A stretch of 64,000 bases of DNA, taken from positions 102,501 through 166,500 of the forward strand of contig NZ_AEDD01000006.1 in assembly GCF_000179615.1 (NCBI RefSeq), read 5' to 3'. Below are positions 1-9,600 of this stretch, piece after piece. The first letter of the stretch is position 1; each line of letters begins with the position of its first letter. Under the pieces are notes generated by a model. That model worked only from the letters and a program-made list of their open reading frames with translations. It was not told where the DNA came from and ran no database searches. Source of the stretch: Paenibacillus curdlanolyticus YK9 (GTDB lineage: Bacteria > Bacillota > Bacilli > Paenibacillales > Paenibacillaceae). The position numbers and the translations under genes were made by a program.

Positions 1-456
1 ATTTTGCATCGCGCATTCCGTATTGATCGCAATGATTCGTCCGCCGCGCTGCTCGATCATATGGGGAACGAATGCTTTGGCGGCATGAACGATCTGAAGC
101 ACAGTCGTATTGAATTGATTAACGTAATCATTCGTGCTCTGCTCAAGCACGGAGACCCATTGATATTGGGAAACGGCGTTAGCAACAACAATATTGGGCA
201 ACCTAAATGCTTCGATCAGCTCCGATTTCATAGCCAAAACAGCTTCCAGACTCGACATGTCTGCTTGTATGGTGAAAGCCTTCCGCCCTAACTGCTCAAT
301 CTCTTGCTTAAGCTGGTTCGCCTTTTCCTTGTTGCTATAGTAATGAATAATAATATCCGCTCCGCTGCGGGCAAGCGTCCTTGCAATTACGCGTCCCAGC
401 TCGCCTGTCGCGCCTGTCACTAGCGCAGTTTGGTTCGTTAGATCAATAGCAATCAT
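1..456 (-). CDS. SDR family NAD(P)-dependent oxidoreductase (3' end outside window)
   Basis: This is the N-terminal 152 residues of a short-chain dehydrogenase/reductase; the frame stays open to the window edge. The start codon at 456 is preceded by a strong AAGGAGG site. Near the N-terminus the Rossmann motif reads TGATGELG (a TGxxxxxG-type nucleotide-binding loop). It is followed by a region ending in QADMSS, the usual position of the D that contacts the adenine ring, and then VVANAVS, the NNAG-like strand. The catalytic Ser and YxxxK lie beyond the edge, so catalytic competence cannot be judged and the substrate is unknown. It is transcribed away from speD, on the same strand, about 216 bases downstream of it. 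Confidence 0.85.
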   Translation of the reverse strand, partial: MIAIDLTNQTALVTGATGELGRVIARTLARSGADIIIHYYSNKEKANQLKQEIEQLGRKAFTIQADMSSLEAVLAMKSELIEAFRLPNIVVANAVSQYQWVSVLEQSTNDYVNQFNTTVLQIVHAAKAFVPHMIEQRGGRIIAINTECAMQN

Positions 457-614
457 GTTTAATCCTCCTTCCTGTATAGCATAATAAGCTGCCTATAAAC
501 GGGACAGCTGTCATCGCTTAAATATGAGGCATTGATGCTTCAATGTAGATTGTAGTAAACATTGGCAGCTACGGAAAGCTATTTATTTGCAAAAAAAGAG
601 CAAACAACATGAAT

Positions 615-648
615 AAGCCGACCTCGGCAATGTAACCGAAGCCAGCTT
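615..648 (-). terminator. possible hairpin after speD
   Basis: Two 13-base arms (615-627 and 636-648) pair throughout if G-U wobbles are allowed. The T-run on the minus strand begins about 15 bases beyond the stem, so this is not a canonical intrinsic terminator. It lies just downstream of the speD stop codon. Confidence 0.35.
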
Positions 649-672
649 GTTTAGAGCAGAACAGAGTTCACG

Positions 673-1485
673 TTAATTTAGATGGAACCTTTTACCATAA
701 AATATTTCGTCCATTTCGATTTTCAGCCGCTCTGCAATATCCTTCTGTTCCTTCACGCCCAGCACATCCTTCGTGTAACCGAACAAATAGTTGTTCAGAT
801 CAAATTGACGGAGTTTGCACTTGGTGTGGAAAATGTTCTCTTGATATACATTTACATCGATCATATCGTACAAATCAATGACCTCATCCGGGATGTAATT
901 TTGGATCGAGTTAATGTCGTGGTCGATGAACAGCTTATTGCCGTGTATATCTCGCGTGAAACCTCGAACCCGGTAATCGATGGTCATAATATCCGTGTCG
1001 AACGAATGAATCAAGTAGTTGAGGGCCTTCAAAGGCGAAATCTCGCCACAGGTCGATACGTCGATGTCGGCACGGAACGTGCTGATCCCTTCGCTTGGGT
1101 GATATTCGGGATATGTATGGACCGTAATATGGCTTTTGTCCAGCTGCAGCACAACATTGTCTGGTAATGGACCAGGCGATTCCTCATAGGATTCCGTCGG
1201 CACCTCGACAATCGGCCCTTCTGATACAAGGAGCGTAACGCTTGCCCCCTGCGGTACATAATCCTGCTTCGCCGTATTCAAAACATGCGCCCCGATAATA
1301 TCAGCAACGGTGTTGAGGATACCCGTTAGCCGGTCGGAATTGTACTGCTCATCGATGTAAGCAATATACGCTTCCCGCTCCTCCTTCGTCTTCGTGTAGC
1401 AGATGTCATACATATTAAAGCTGAGCGATTTGGTCAAATTGTTGAAGCCATGCAGCGTAATTCGCTCTTCTTGCGTAAACGTCAT
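673..1485 (-). CDS. speD: S-adenosylmethionine decarboxylase proenzyme, E. coli-type
   Basis: Decarboxylates S-adenosylmethionine to the aminopropyl donor for spermidine synthesis. It belongs to the pyruvoyl enzymes that self-cleave to make the cofactor. The protein is long (270 aa) and closely resembles E. coli Spe[14 protein letters not shown] at the N-terminus, the processing motif LDKSH with the pyruvoyl-forming Ser near residue 118, then HTYPE and [11 protein letters not shown]. It is not the short ~126-aa form used by Bacillus subtilis. An upstream ATG at 1494 abuts the GGAGG directly; the ATG at 1485 has a 9-base spacing and is chosen. No spermidine synthase gene is adjacent. The opposite strand carries an unrelated divergent gene 130 bases away. 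Confidence 0.96.
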   Translation of the reverse strand: MTFTQEERITLHGFNNLTKSLSFNMYDICYTKTKEEREAYIAYIDEQYNSDRLTGILNTVADIIGAHVLNTAKQDYVPQGASVTLLVSEGPIVEVPTESYEESPGPLPDNVVLQLDKSHITVHTYPEYHPSEGISTFRADIDVSTCGEISPLKALNYLIHSFDTDIMTIDYRVRGFTRDIHGNKLFIDHDINSIQNYIPDEVIDLYDMIDVNVYQENIFHTKCKLRQFDLNNYLFGYTKDVLGVKEQKDIAERLKIEMDEIFYGKRFHLN

Positions 1486-1617
1486 CACGATCATCCTCCT
1501 GTCCTATCGTACTATTGCCATATTCGTGCTGGAGCATGCGACTGGCGCAACCTTTTGCCAATTGCGACCGTTTACAGCTACAGATTGGAATTCTGATCAC
1601 TGGAAAGGTGTGAGTGA

Positions 1618-2832
1618 ATGAGCGTTAAGATGCGCAAGGCGCTGCTCGTTGCCTCGGCGGCGTTGGTTGTTGCAATAGCTGCACTTCCCGCCATCGGGCA
1701 GGCAAATGCAGCAGCTAACGGTCAGTCGAGTACCCCCAATGCGGCAAACAAACAAAAGCCATGGATTAATCATGTCATATACAACGGCTACGAACGGAGC
1801 CTCAGCTATCCGCTGCTGATCGAACCGGGCCGCGTTTGGATGGGCGTTTACGATATGAGCGATCTCGTGATGGAGTATCGGCGCGAATTCGATGAGAAAA
1901 CCGGTAAAATCACCTTCACCAATCCATGGCGCCGCATTGAGCTGCAAGTTGGGAGCAAAACGGCGCTCATAAACGGAAATAAAGTCATGTTGGCTGCCGC
2001 ACCCAAGCGGCATGAAGGAACCGTCTATCTGCCTGTTCAGTTGCTGACGCAGCTGCTCGGGCAGGAGGTAACTTGGGATAGTAAAACACTGACGCTGACG
2101 GTCCATGTCCAGTCCCGTGTGCTCGCTGTTGGATGGCTTGACGTCTATTTCTGGGTCGATAAGCTGTACGGCAACATTTATAAGGCCAAAAAAGGTGAAC
2201 GTGCCGTCCTTATTAGCCGCGCAACCAAAGACATGCGCACCGCGCAATACATGGAGATCGATTCGCTGCAGAACGATCGATATTTGCTTCGCGTCCTTGA
2301 TCGCTATGCGGAGCCGACGCAGATTACAAAGCTATTGATCGAGCAAAATCAACTGATCGCTCAGGCAGCCGTCTCCTACCCGGGTAGTTGGGGACTTGAA
2401 AGCATAGAGCGAAGCGGCAACAGCCTGATCATGATTGATGGGCTGTCGGTCCAACTGGCGGAACCGGGCGTAGAGACGCGCAAATACAATATGAAAGCGT
2501 ATGGCGTCAATGAGCCATTCGCCGTGGAAGCGGTTTTCGATGATGCAATGCTGGTTCGCGCCTATAGCAGCCGCACACTGCTGCTCGTCGATCTGCGGGA
2601 GAAGAAGACGTATGCGCTGTACAAGCTGCTGCTCGATGAGAAGGAGCAAAAGTTTATTGACGACGCTACCGCCTACAATGATGGCTATCCAGGCGACCAG
2701 CTCAAGCTGTCCGGCCGCAAAGGCGATATCTTAACATTCAAGCACACTCGATTGATGGAGCCTTTTGGTGAGGAGACGTTGACGTTTGCGCTGCCGCGCG
2801 AGGTGAGCTCGTTACCGGGGGCAACGAAGTAG
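1618..2832 (+). CDS. secreted stalk-domain (copper amine oxidase N-like) protein
   Basis: A 404-aa exported protein. Residues 5-31 form a signal peptide ending near QANAAA. Residues about 60-165 match the 'stalk' fold first named from copper amine oxidase N-termini: a VWMGVYDMSDLVMEY strand, INGNKVMLAAAPKRHEGTVYLPVQLL and VTWDSKTLTL. This module is common in Paenibacillus surface proteins. The remaining ~240 residues are beta-rich and unrecognised, and no catalytic motif is visible. An AAAGGTG site lies 7 bases before the ATG. It is transcribed divergently from speD. A role in the cell wall or in extracellular ligand binding is only inference. Confidence 0.8.
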   Translation: MSVKMRKALLVASAALVVAIAALPAIGQANAAANGQSSTPNAANKQKPWINHVIYNGYERSLSYPLLIEPGRVWMGVYDMSDLVMEYRREFDEKTGKITFTNPWRRIELQVGSKTALINGNKVMLAAAPKRHEGTVYLPVQLLTQLLGQEVTWDSKTLTLTVHVQSRVLAVGWLDVYFWVDKLYGNIYKAKKGERAVLISRATKDMRTAQYMEIDSLQNDRYLLRVLDRYAEPTQITKLLIEQNQLIAQAAVSYPGSWGLESIERSGNSLIMIDGLSVQLAEPGVETRKYNMKAYGVNEPFAVEAVFDDAMLVRAYSSRTLLLVDLREKKTYALYKLLLDEKEQKFIDDATAYNDGYPGDQLKLSGRKGDILTFKHTRLMEPFGEETLTFALPREVSSLPGATK

Positions 2833-2889
2833 GGCTGGCAACTCCAAGCGATCAGATGCCTCGATGAGTTTCCTTTTCTTTTGGGGATG

Positions 2890-3027
2890 TTAGAAACGGG
2901 AGCGCGCTGTTCGGAAGACAGCTTCCTCTCGTAGAACTGAGTAGAAGTAATTCTTCTTCTGGTACAAGTTTGCTAGATCCGTATATTTATTCGATTTGAC
3001 GAGAGAAAGCAGAATTGTTTGGCTCAT
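2890..3027 (-). pseudogene. truncated third copy of the tandem 285-aa family
   Basis: This relic keeps the start region of the two full-length neighbours: MSQTILLSLVKSNKYTDLAN followed by QKKNYFYS, with a good AAGGAGG site. After residue 31 the frame departs from the family and stops at 2890. A short DNA match to the Q-L-S-S-E codons of the intact copies (around 2905-2920) suggests an internal deletion rather than simple truncation. It is the last of three tandem copies on the minus strand. Its upstream flank also carries the same hairpin as the flank between the two intact copies. Confidence 0.7.
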
Positions 3028-3114
3028 AAAAGCCTCCTTATTCGAGCACGACTTCTGCAATGTAGAATTGAACGAGATGACAATTTCAACTGTATTTCTA
3101 CTCGCAATTGAAGT

Positions 3115-3152
3115 AAAAACACCTTTGCACTTTTTAGTGAAGTGCAAAGGCG
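3115..3152 (-). terminator. intrinsic terminator after the second tandem copy
   Basis: Perfect 11-bp stem (CCTTTGCACTT / AAGTGCAAAGG) with a 7-base loop, followed on the minus strand by TGTTTTTAC. It sits between the stop of the 285-aa gene and the relic copy. The same hairpin recurs at 4163-4199. Confidence 0.75.
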
Positions 3153-3218
3153 TTCTTATGGACACCGAGGATGTTCCCTCGAAAATGAGCAATACGAATC
3201 GCTAACGAGCCATAGTAT

Positions 3219-4076
3219 TTATTCCGGGATCGTTGCCTGAAACTCCGTAATCTTAGCCAGAATAACCTGATTCCAAGCTTTAATTAGCCCTTTTCTGAGT
3301 TCCGCCTCGCCGACATATTTGAAGTCTGTTATAGTCTTGGGACCTTCCATCGTTGCAAAATCAATCTCAATACTACCTTTATAACGTATTGTAATACCAA
3401 CTGAACTCATGTATTTATAATAGTCTGCCATATTTCTAAAAAGCATTATCTCCGTATTATTGGGACTATCAGGATCAAAATCATATCCTTTCTCCTGCAA
3501 TAACTTACTTAACACAGAGAGGACTACCTGTTTGGGTCTAATTGTCTTTCTTTTCTCAACAAACTCGAAATGAAATTTCGAATAGATCGATGTATCTTCG
3601 AACTCAAAGATCATCTCATATTCAATTCCTTCGAGATGAGATAGCCGGAAGCACGCCTCAAAAAACTGATCGTAGCCCTCAGGGTCATGAGGATACTGTT
3701 CAATATTTGCAATTGCTGTACTAAGCTCATCATACTGCCCCTGATCCTCAAGATCATTCAAAAACAGCTCCAAATGCGAGTATCTACTACTCTCATGATC
3801 ATCAAAGTCTAATTTAATCCAAGCAGCTTGATGACCATTGCGATAATAAATCGCTTCTTGATAGAAATCATTCACCGTCAGGAAGATTACATCAATCTGA
3901 TGCTCGGAAGACAGTTGTTTCGACCATGTCTTCTGATCTTTTTCATAGCCTTCTAAAGCGAGAATGTTCCACCCTCTCCATGGAGCTGAGTAAAAGTAAT
4001 TTTTCTTCTGATGCAAGTTTGCTAAATCGGTATTTTTATTCGGTTTGATGAGAGAAAATAAGGTGGTTTGGCTCAT
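3219..4076 (-). CDS. unrecognised protein, tandem paralogue 2 (285 aa)
   Basis: I do not recognise the family. The protein is 285 aa, acidic and apparently soluble; no signal peptide or membrane segment is seen. It is a paralogue of the gene at 4268-5128. The first ~60 residues (MSQTTLFSLIKPNKNTDLAN, then WRGWNILALEGYEK and TWSKQLSSEHQ) and the last ~25 (LRKGLIKAWNQVILAKI) are almost identical between the copies. A short stretch around KRKTIRPKQVV is also shared, and the centre has diverged. The start has an AAGGAGGCACT spacer before ATG, and a copied terminator follows the gene. Tandem copies with conserved ends and a variable middle can reflect immunity-type proteins or gene conversion, but no toxin is nearby, so no function is proposed. 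Confidence 0.8.
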   Translation of the reverse strand: MSQTTLFSLIKPNKNTDLANLHQKKNYFYSAPWRGWNILALEGYEKDQKTWSKQLSSEHQIDVIFLTVNDFYQEAIYYRNGHQAAWIKLDFDDHESSRYSHLELFLNDLEDQGQYDELSTAIANIEQYPHDPEGYDQFFEACFRLSHLEGIEYEMIFEFEDTSIYSKFHFEFVEKRKTIRPKQVVLSVLSKLLQEKGYDFDPDSPNNTEIMLFRNMADYYKYMSSVGITIRYKGSIEIDFATMEGPKTITDFKYVGEAELRKGLIKAWNQVILAKITEFQATIPE

Positions 4077-4162
4077 AGTGCCTCCTTAGTCGAGCACGAC
4101 TTCTGCAATGTAGAATTGAACGAGATGACAATTTCAAGTGTTTTCTACTCGTACTTGAAGTA

Positions 4163-4199
4163 AAAACACCTTTGCACTTTTTAGTGAAGTGCAAAGGCG
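4163..4199 (-). terminator. intrinsic terminator after the first tandem copy
   Basis: Same 11-bp stem and 7-base loop as at 3115-3152, followed on the minus strand by TGTTTTTACTTC. It is part of the roughly 200-bp flank duplicated along with the gene. Confidence 0.75.
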
Positions 4200-4267
4200 T
4201 TCTTATGGACACCGAGGATTTTCCCTGTAAAATGAAGTAAAACGAATCGCTAACGAGCCATAGTATC

Positions 4268-5128
4268 TTATTCCTCAATAGTTGCCTGAAACTCCATAAT
4301 CTTAGCCAGAATAACCTGATTCCACGCTTTTATTAGACCTCTTCTGAGCTCGGCCTCGTTGGCGTACTTGAGTTGATCAAGAGATTCGAATCCTCCCTCA
4401 GCTGTACCGAAAATTATACCAATGCCAAATATACCGCCCATTTCAAAACCAACTATGCTAGTAAACCGATAGCCTGCTTCATTACGAAACACCATACTCT
4501 CCGCGTGATTCGGGGAGTCTGGAATATATTTATATCCTTTTTCCAGTAACAACTCCCCGAGTACAGCGAGGACTACCTGTTTGGGTCTAATTGTTTTTCT
4601 TTTCTCAACAATTACGAATTGATATTCCGAATAGATCGAGGTATCTTCAACCATAAATAGCGTCTCATAGTCAATGCCTTCAAGCTGCGATAGCTGGAAG
4701 AACGCCTCGAAAAACCGATCATATGGCTCAAGGTCTTCTTGATTCCTCTCAATTTCAGTTACTACTGTCCGAAGCTCATCATACTGCTCCTGATCCTCAA
4801 AACCATCCAAGAACAACTTCAAATTCGAGTAATTGGTGTGCGCATGATCATCCGCATCAAATTTAACCCATGCCACTTGATGACCGTAATGATAGTATAC
4901 CGCCTCTTGATAGAAATCATTCGCCGCTAGGAAGATGACATCCAGCTGATGCTCGGAAGACAATTGTTTAGACCATGTCTTCTGCTCCTTTTCATAGCCT
5001 TCTAGCGCGAGGATGTTCCATCCTCTCCATGGAGCAGCTGAATAGAAGTAATTCTTCTTCTGATGCAAGGTTGCTAGATCGGTATTTTTATTCGGTTTAA
5101 TTAGGGAAAATAGGGTTGTTTGGCTCAT
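4268..5128 (-). CDS. unrecognised protein, tandem paralogue 1 (286 aa)
   Basis: First of the tandem set on the minus strand and of unknown function. It begins MSQTTLFSLIKPNKNTDLAT and carries the same WRGWNILALEGYEKEQKTW block, a conserved KRKTIRPKQVVLAVLGELL segment in the middle and the C-terminal LRRGLIKAWNQVILAKI. Residues about 85-160 and 215-255 differ clearly from the second copy. An AAAGGAG site lies 5 bases before the ATG. The 5' flank here does not match the flank of the other copies, so the duplicated unit starts near the ATG. No membrane or export signal is visible. Confidence 0.8.
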   Translation of the reverse strand: MSQTTLFSLIKPNKNTDLATLHQKKNYFYSAAPWRGWNILALEGYEKEQKTWSKQLSSEHQLDVIFLAANDFYQEAVYYHYGHQVAWVKFDADDHAHTNYSNLKLFLDGFEDQEQYDELRTVVTEIERNQEDLEPYDRFFEAFFQLSQLEGIDYETLFMVEDTSIYSEYQFVIVEKRKTIRPKQVVLAVLGELLLEKGYKYIPDSPNHAESMVFRNEAGYRFTSIVGFEMGGIFGIGIIFGTAEGGFESLDQLKYANEAELRRGLIKAWNQVILAKIMEFQATIEE

Positions 5129-5229
5129 CGTTCTCCTTTATCGAACTCTACTTTGCTAAATACTAAGTTAGTACAATCTAAGTGGAATTACAAGAATTGG
5201 AAAGAATGAATTTCTTATTCCAATAGAAA

Positions 5230-5560
5230 AACTCCCATGCACACTAGCGTACATGGGAGTTTCTAACGGACCGAGGAGCCGCTATTGGCCGAAAATGGAG
5301 CGCTTTGGAACGCTAACGGACCTCAGGGGCGTTATTGGCCTAGATTTGATAGTAAAGAGCAGCAAAATGAGCAAATAAGGGCTCTGGAGTCCGTTAGATG
5401 CAAAAATCGGCAGTTTTGCACCAAATAGCGGCTCTGGGGTCCGTTAGACGCGAAACTGCCGCGGTTTTAGGATCTGAGTCATTGAGGTGCTAAAGTCAGC
5501 GATTGTGTACCAAATAACGGCTGCGGGCAGCTAACGAGGTACTCGCCTCGCCACTGGCTC
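5230..5560. repeat. intergenic cluster of TAACGG/CCGTTA repeats (family A, locus 1)
   Basis: No gene is seen between 5129 and 5649. The stretch holds several copies of a short motif in both orientations: TAACGGACC followed about 6 bases later by GCCGTTATT or a variant (near 5265 and 5313), and inverted forms ending GTCCGTTAG (near 5388 and 5438). The arms TAACGG and CCGTTA form an inverted repeat with a 9-base centre. Related clusters occur at 33095-33385 and 52905-53240. Confidence 0.7.
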
Positions 5561-5649
5561 GTCGACCGACTATCCGACCTACTTCGCCAGCATTACTTAG
5601 CCTATCGGCTCGTCATCCTGCTCACCATCCTGCTAGCTCCGGGTTAGCT

Positions 5650-6528
5650 CTAAGCCCCAAACCGCTGCCGGTACCCGCACTTGCGGCACAGCTCCTCCAC
5701 CGCTTCGCGGCGGGAGAAGCCGAAGTACAGGTTGTTCGCCCGCTCGCCGTCGACGATTTCGGAGAACGAGGTTTCGTGGACGTTGCCGAGGTTGATGACG
5801 CCCTCGCCGTCGAGGCAGCACGGGACGACCGTGCCATCGACGAGCACGGCCGCTTGGCTGCGCAGCGCGTGGCAGAAGCCTTTGCCGTCATCCTCCGGCG
5901 CATCAAGGCTCGGCCATTGGAACTCATAGTCCTGATTGATATAGACGTTCTTCGCGATGCGAATGCCGCTGCCCGGCTCCACCCGTTCCTCGATCCGATA
6001 ATCGAGGTTGAATTCCCGCTCCAAAATCGACAGCGTTTCGCGATTGCGGCTGCGCTCGAGGTTCGTGATGTTATCCTGCGTCAGGTTCCACAGCCGGAAC
6101 GAGAAGATGACATTGCTCTGTTCGGACGCTTCGCGGACGAAGGACAAAATCTCGTTCAGGTAGCCGTCGCGGTCCTCGGAGCCGATATGCCCGTCAAAGC
6201 TGTGCAGCGAGAAGTTCATTTGGCGAAGCGCCGGCTTGCCGAGCAGCTTCGGTTTATTTTTGGCGATAAGCGTGCCGTTCGTTGTGATGTTGACCTTGAA
6301 GCCCTTGTCATGCGCGGCGTCCAGCAGCTCGTCGATTCTCGGATGCAGCAGCGGCTCGCCCTTTACATGCAAATAAATATGGTTCGTATGCGGCTTGATC
6401 TGGTCCAGCACGTGATTGAACGTATCCAGCTTGATGAAGCCCTTGGCGCGCTCCGTCTGCGGACAGAAGGTGCAGGCCAGGTTGCATACGCTCGTAATCT
6501 CGATATAGACCTTCTTGAAAGTTTTCAC
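5650..6528 (-). CDS. radical SAM / SPASM domain protein
   Basis: A 292-aa radical S-adenosylmethionine protein. The 4Fe-4S motif CxxxCxxC is at Cys15, Cys19 and Cys22 (CNLACTFC). The KGEPLLHP and NITTNGT segments are typical of the SAM-binding barrel. The C-terminal third has further cysteines (GFCHAL, VPCCLDG, ELCRKCGY) that look like a SPASM auxiliary cluster. Such proteins modify peptides or act as dehydrogenases or maturases, but no precursor peptide or partner gene is adjacent, so the substrate is unknown. The start is GTG at 6528 with a weak GGGG site. A five-codon reading frame beginning at ATG 6542 overlaps the start, and it could be meaningless. Confidence 0.85.
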   Translation of the reverse strand: MKTFKKVYIEITSVCNLACTFCPQTERAKGFIKLDTFNHVLDQIKPHTNHIYLHVKGEPLLHPRIDELLDAAHDKGFKVNITTNGTLIAKNKPKLLGKPALRQMNFSLHSFDGHIGSEDRDGYLNEILSFVREASEQSNVIFSFRLWNLTQDNITNLERSRNRETLSILEREFNLDYRIEERVEPGSGIRIAKNVYINQDYEFQWPSLDAPEDDGKGFCHALRSQAAVLVDGTVVPCCLDGEGVINLGNVHETSFSEIVDGERANNLYFGFSRREAVEELCRKCGYRQRFGA

Positions 6529-6591
6529 CAGCGGTGCCCCATTCCGTTACAGTTGTCTTGCTAATCTATTCATTATACCAGTTCTCCCGCG

Positions 6592-6623
6592 CAAAAAAAG
6601 CATACGATCCAGCAGCATCGTAT
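6592..6623 (-). terminator. intrinsic terminator after the SNF2 helicase gene
   Basis: On the minus strand an ATACGAT stem with a GC-rich loop is followed by GCTTTTTTTG. It lies about 60 bases beyond the helicase stop codon, before the radical SAM gene. Confidence 0.7.
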
Positions 6624-6684
6624 AGCAAATGCTTCTAGACCGTATGCCGACTTTAATGCGGGGCGCGCAAGACTGCCGCTATTC

Positions 6685-9600
6685 TCACAGCTGCAGTACA
6701 TCTCGGATATCCGCCTCCGTCAGCGTGCCAAGCGGCTCGCCGCCCGGCTGGATGACCTCGTCGATCAGCTGCTTTTTGCGCTCCTGGAGCGCGTGCATTT
6801 TGTCCTCCACCGTGCCTTGGGCGACGAGTCGGATGACCTGCACGACGTTTTTCTGCCCGATGCGATGCGCACGGTCTGCGGCTTGCTGCTCGACGGCTGG
6901 ATTCCACCACATATCGTACATGATGACCGTGTCGGCTCCCGTCAGGTTGAGCCCGGTGCCACCAGCTTTCAAGGAGATTAAGAAAACCTCCTTCTCGCCT
7001 GCGTTGAACCGCTGGCACAGCTCGGCCCGTTCCTCTGGCGGCGTGCTGCCGTCCAGATAAAAGAGCGGCACGCCGCGGACGCCCAGCTCCTCGCGAATAA
7101 TGCCGAGCATGCCGGTAAACTGCGAGAAGAGCAGCATGCGCTTGCCCGCGCCGCGGCAATCCTCTACGATATCGAGCAGCTGCTCCAGCTTCGCTGATCC
7201 GCCGCGATAATCTTCCACGAACAGCCCGGGATGACAGCAAATTTGGCGCAGGCGGGTGATGCCCGCTAATATTTTGATCCGCTGGCGGCCGAAGTCGTCT
7301 TCGTCCAAATGCTTGAGCGTCTCTTGGCGCAGTTTGGCAAGATAAGCGGTGTACAGCTTCTTCTGCTCCGGCAGCAGCTCTGACGATTGCAGCGTCTCGA
7401 TCTTGTCCGGCAGCTCCTTCAGCACATCCTTCTTCAGCCTGCGCAGCAGAAATGGCCGAGCCCGGCGGGCGACCGTCTCCCGCGTCAGCTCGTAGAACGA
7501 CTGGCGGCTCGGGAACAGCTCGGGGAATACGACGCTATAGATCGACCAAAGCTCCTCCAACCGATTCTCCACCGGCGTACCTGTCAGGGCGAACCGATGC
7601 TTCGCCTGAATCGCTTTGGCCGCTTGCGCCGTCTGGGTCGCGTAGTTTTTGAAATATTGCGCTTCGTCCAAAATGAGCGTATGGAACGCATGCGCCATAT
7701 AAAGCTTGATATCGCGGCGAAGCAGCGGATACGACGTAATAATGATGTCAACGTCCGGCGATGTAAGCAGCTTCTCGCGCTCGGCCGGATCGCCTGCGGC
7801 AATCGCTGCGCGAATTTCCGGAGCAAACCGCTGCAGCTCATGCTGCCAGTTATAGATCAGCGAAGCTGGACAGACGATAAGCGCCCGCAATCCTTGCGCT
7901 CTGATTTCCGGCAGGACAGAGACGAGAAACGCGATGCTCTGCACCGTTTTGCCCAAGCCCATATCATCGGCTAGAATACCCCCGAACTGGTAGTACGCCA
8001 GCGTCTTCATCCATTGGTAACCGAGCGTTTGGTAATCGCGCAGCACAGGAACGAGCGGCTCGGGAACATCAAAATTCAAGCTGTCGGGATGGCGCATGTT
8101 ATGAAGCAGCTGGCGCAAGGAGCGTCCGAGCTTCACCGCGCGAGCTTCCTGATCGATGTCCATTAGTCGCAGGCTGCGGATCGCAGGAACGCGAAACCCT
8201 GCGCCTCTAACCTCCGAATAACGTACGCCAAGATCGTTCATCAGGCGAGCGATTTCCGTAAATTCCTCGCTCTCCAGCGGCATTAGCGCGCCATCGGGCA
8301 GCCGATAAAATCGGCGCTGCTCCTCGACGGCTTGCAGCACGCGCTTAATTTCTTTCTCGGGTATGCCGTCAATTTCGAATCGGAATTCAAGCCAGTCTGT
8401 CCGCTCATCCACGTCGGCTTTGACCGTCGGCGTTATCGCGCCGACCATTCTCGTTTTCACGGCAGAGGTCGCGTATACGTCAAGCAGCTTCTCCAGCTTC
8501 GGCACGAGATGGTACAAAAAATCATACTCGGCATCATCGCCGCTCAGCAGATAACCGCCTTCAGTTTGCATGCTGTCGGCCTGCGCCATCAGCGCAAGAA
8601 TCTGTTCTTCGCGATCCCCGTCTCGCACCAGAATCCGATCGGCGCCGCTCCGCGCCCCAGCACCATCCAAGGGATGAATGACGATGTCGCCATAATGAAA
8701 CTCAAGCGCGGCGAGCAGCCGATCCCGTACGCGGTCGAGGTACAGCTTCGCCTTCAGTGGGGCCTGTACGACGCGCTCAGATACTTCCTTCGTGATCTGA
8801 ACGCGGCCCAGCTTCATCAGCCCCGGCACAACGCGCTCCATGAACAGCTCCATCTGCTCCGGCGAAATAATAAACTGCTGCTCGCGCGTCTGCTGCAGCA
8901 GGCTCTGCACCTCTGCCAGCTGCTTCGCTTGCGCCGCCGCGATTTGTAGCAGCTTGCCATCCGGAGCAATCGCCACACCGTACGCTTCCATTAGGAGCAT
9001 GCTTTCCAGCCCATCTACTCGAAGACGGCAGCTATCAACCGAACCGTCAACTGGCTCAAAATGAAACTGAAGCGGCAGCGGCTCATCTGCCAGCCGGATT
9101 GCTCCTTCATAGATGCTTCCGTACTGCTGCTGGAGCTGAACGCTCGGCAGTTGCTCCAGCAGCGGAGCGAATGCCTCCCAAGCTTCCGGCGGAATAAGCA
9201 GCATCCGATCTCCCGCCGAATGCGCAGCAACCGCATAGCTTTGCTGTGAGGAGAGATACAGCTGCTCGCCTTGGCTCATCCGGATGAGCGCCTGTATCAC
9301 TTGGTCTTGCTCTACTGGAAATCGATGCTGCTCCGGCTCATAGGTAAAATGCTTGGAGAAGCGATACGACTCCCTTCGCTGCACCGCATCGAGAAACTCA
9401 TGCAGCTTCTGCACAATGTATAGCCGCTTAGGCTGCGGCCCTACCTTCAGTTCAATGCCGAACATCAAGGCATCCGCCCGGTAACGAAACGGGATAAGCG
9501 CGAACGACGCTTCCAGCGGCTCGCGCGTATCGAACGCCGTTCTCGTTCCGCTCGGCCGCTTCGGCTTCCCGCCGAAAAGCGCCAGCATTTGGCTAGTCAG

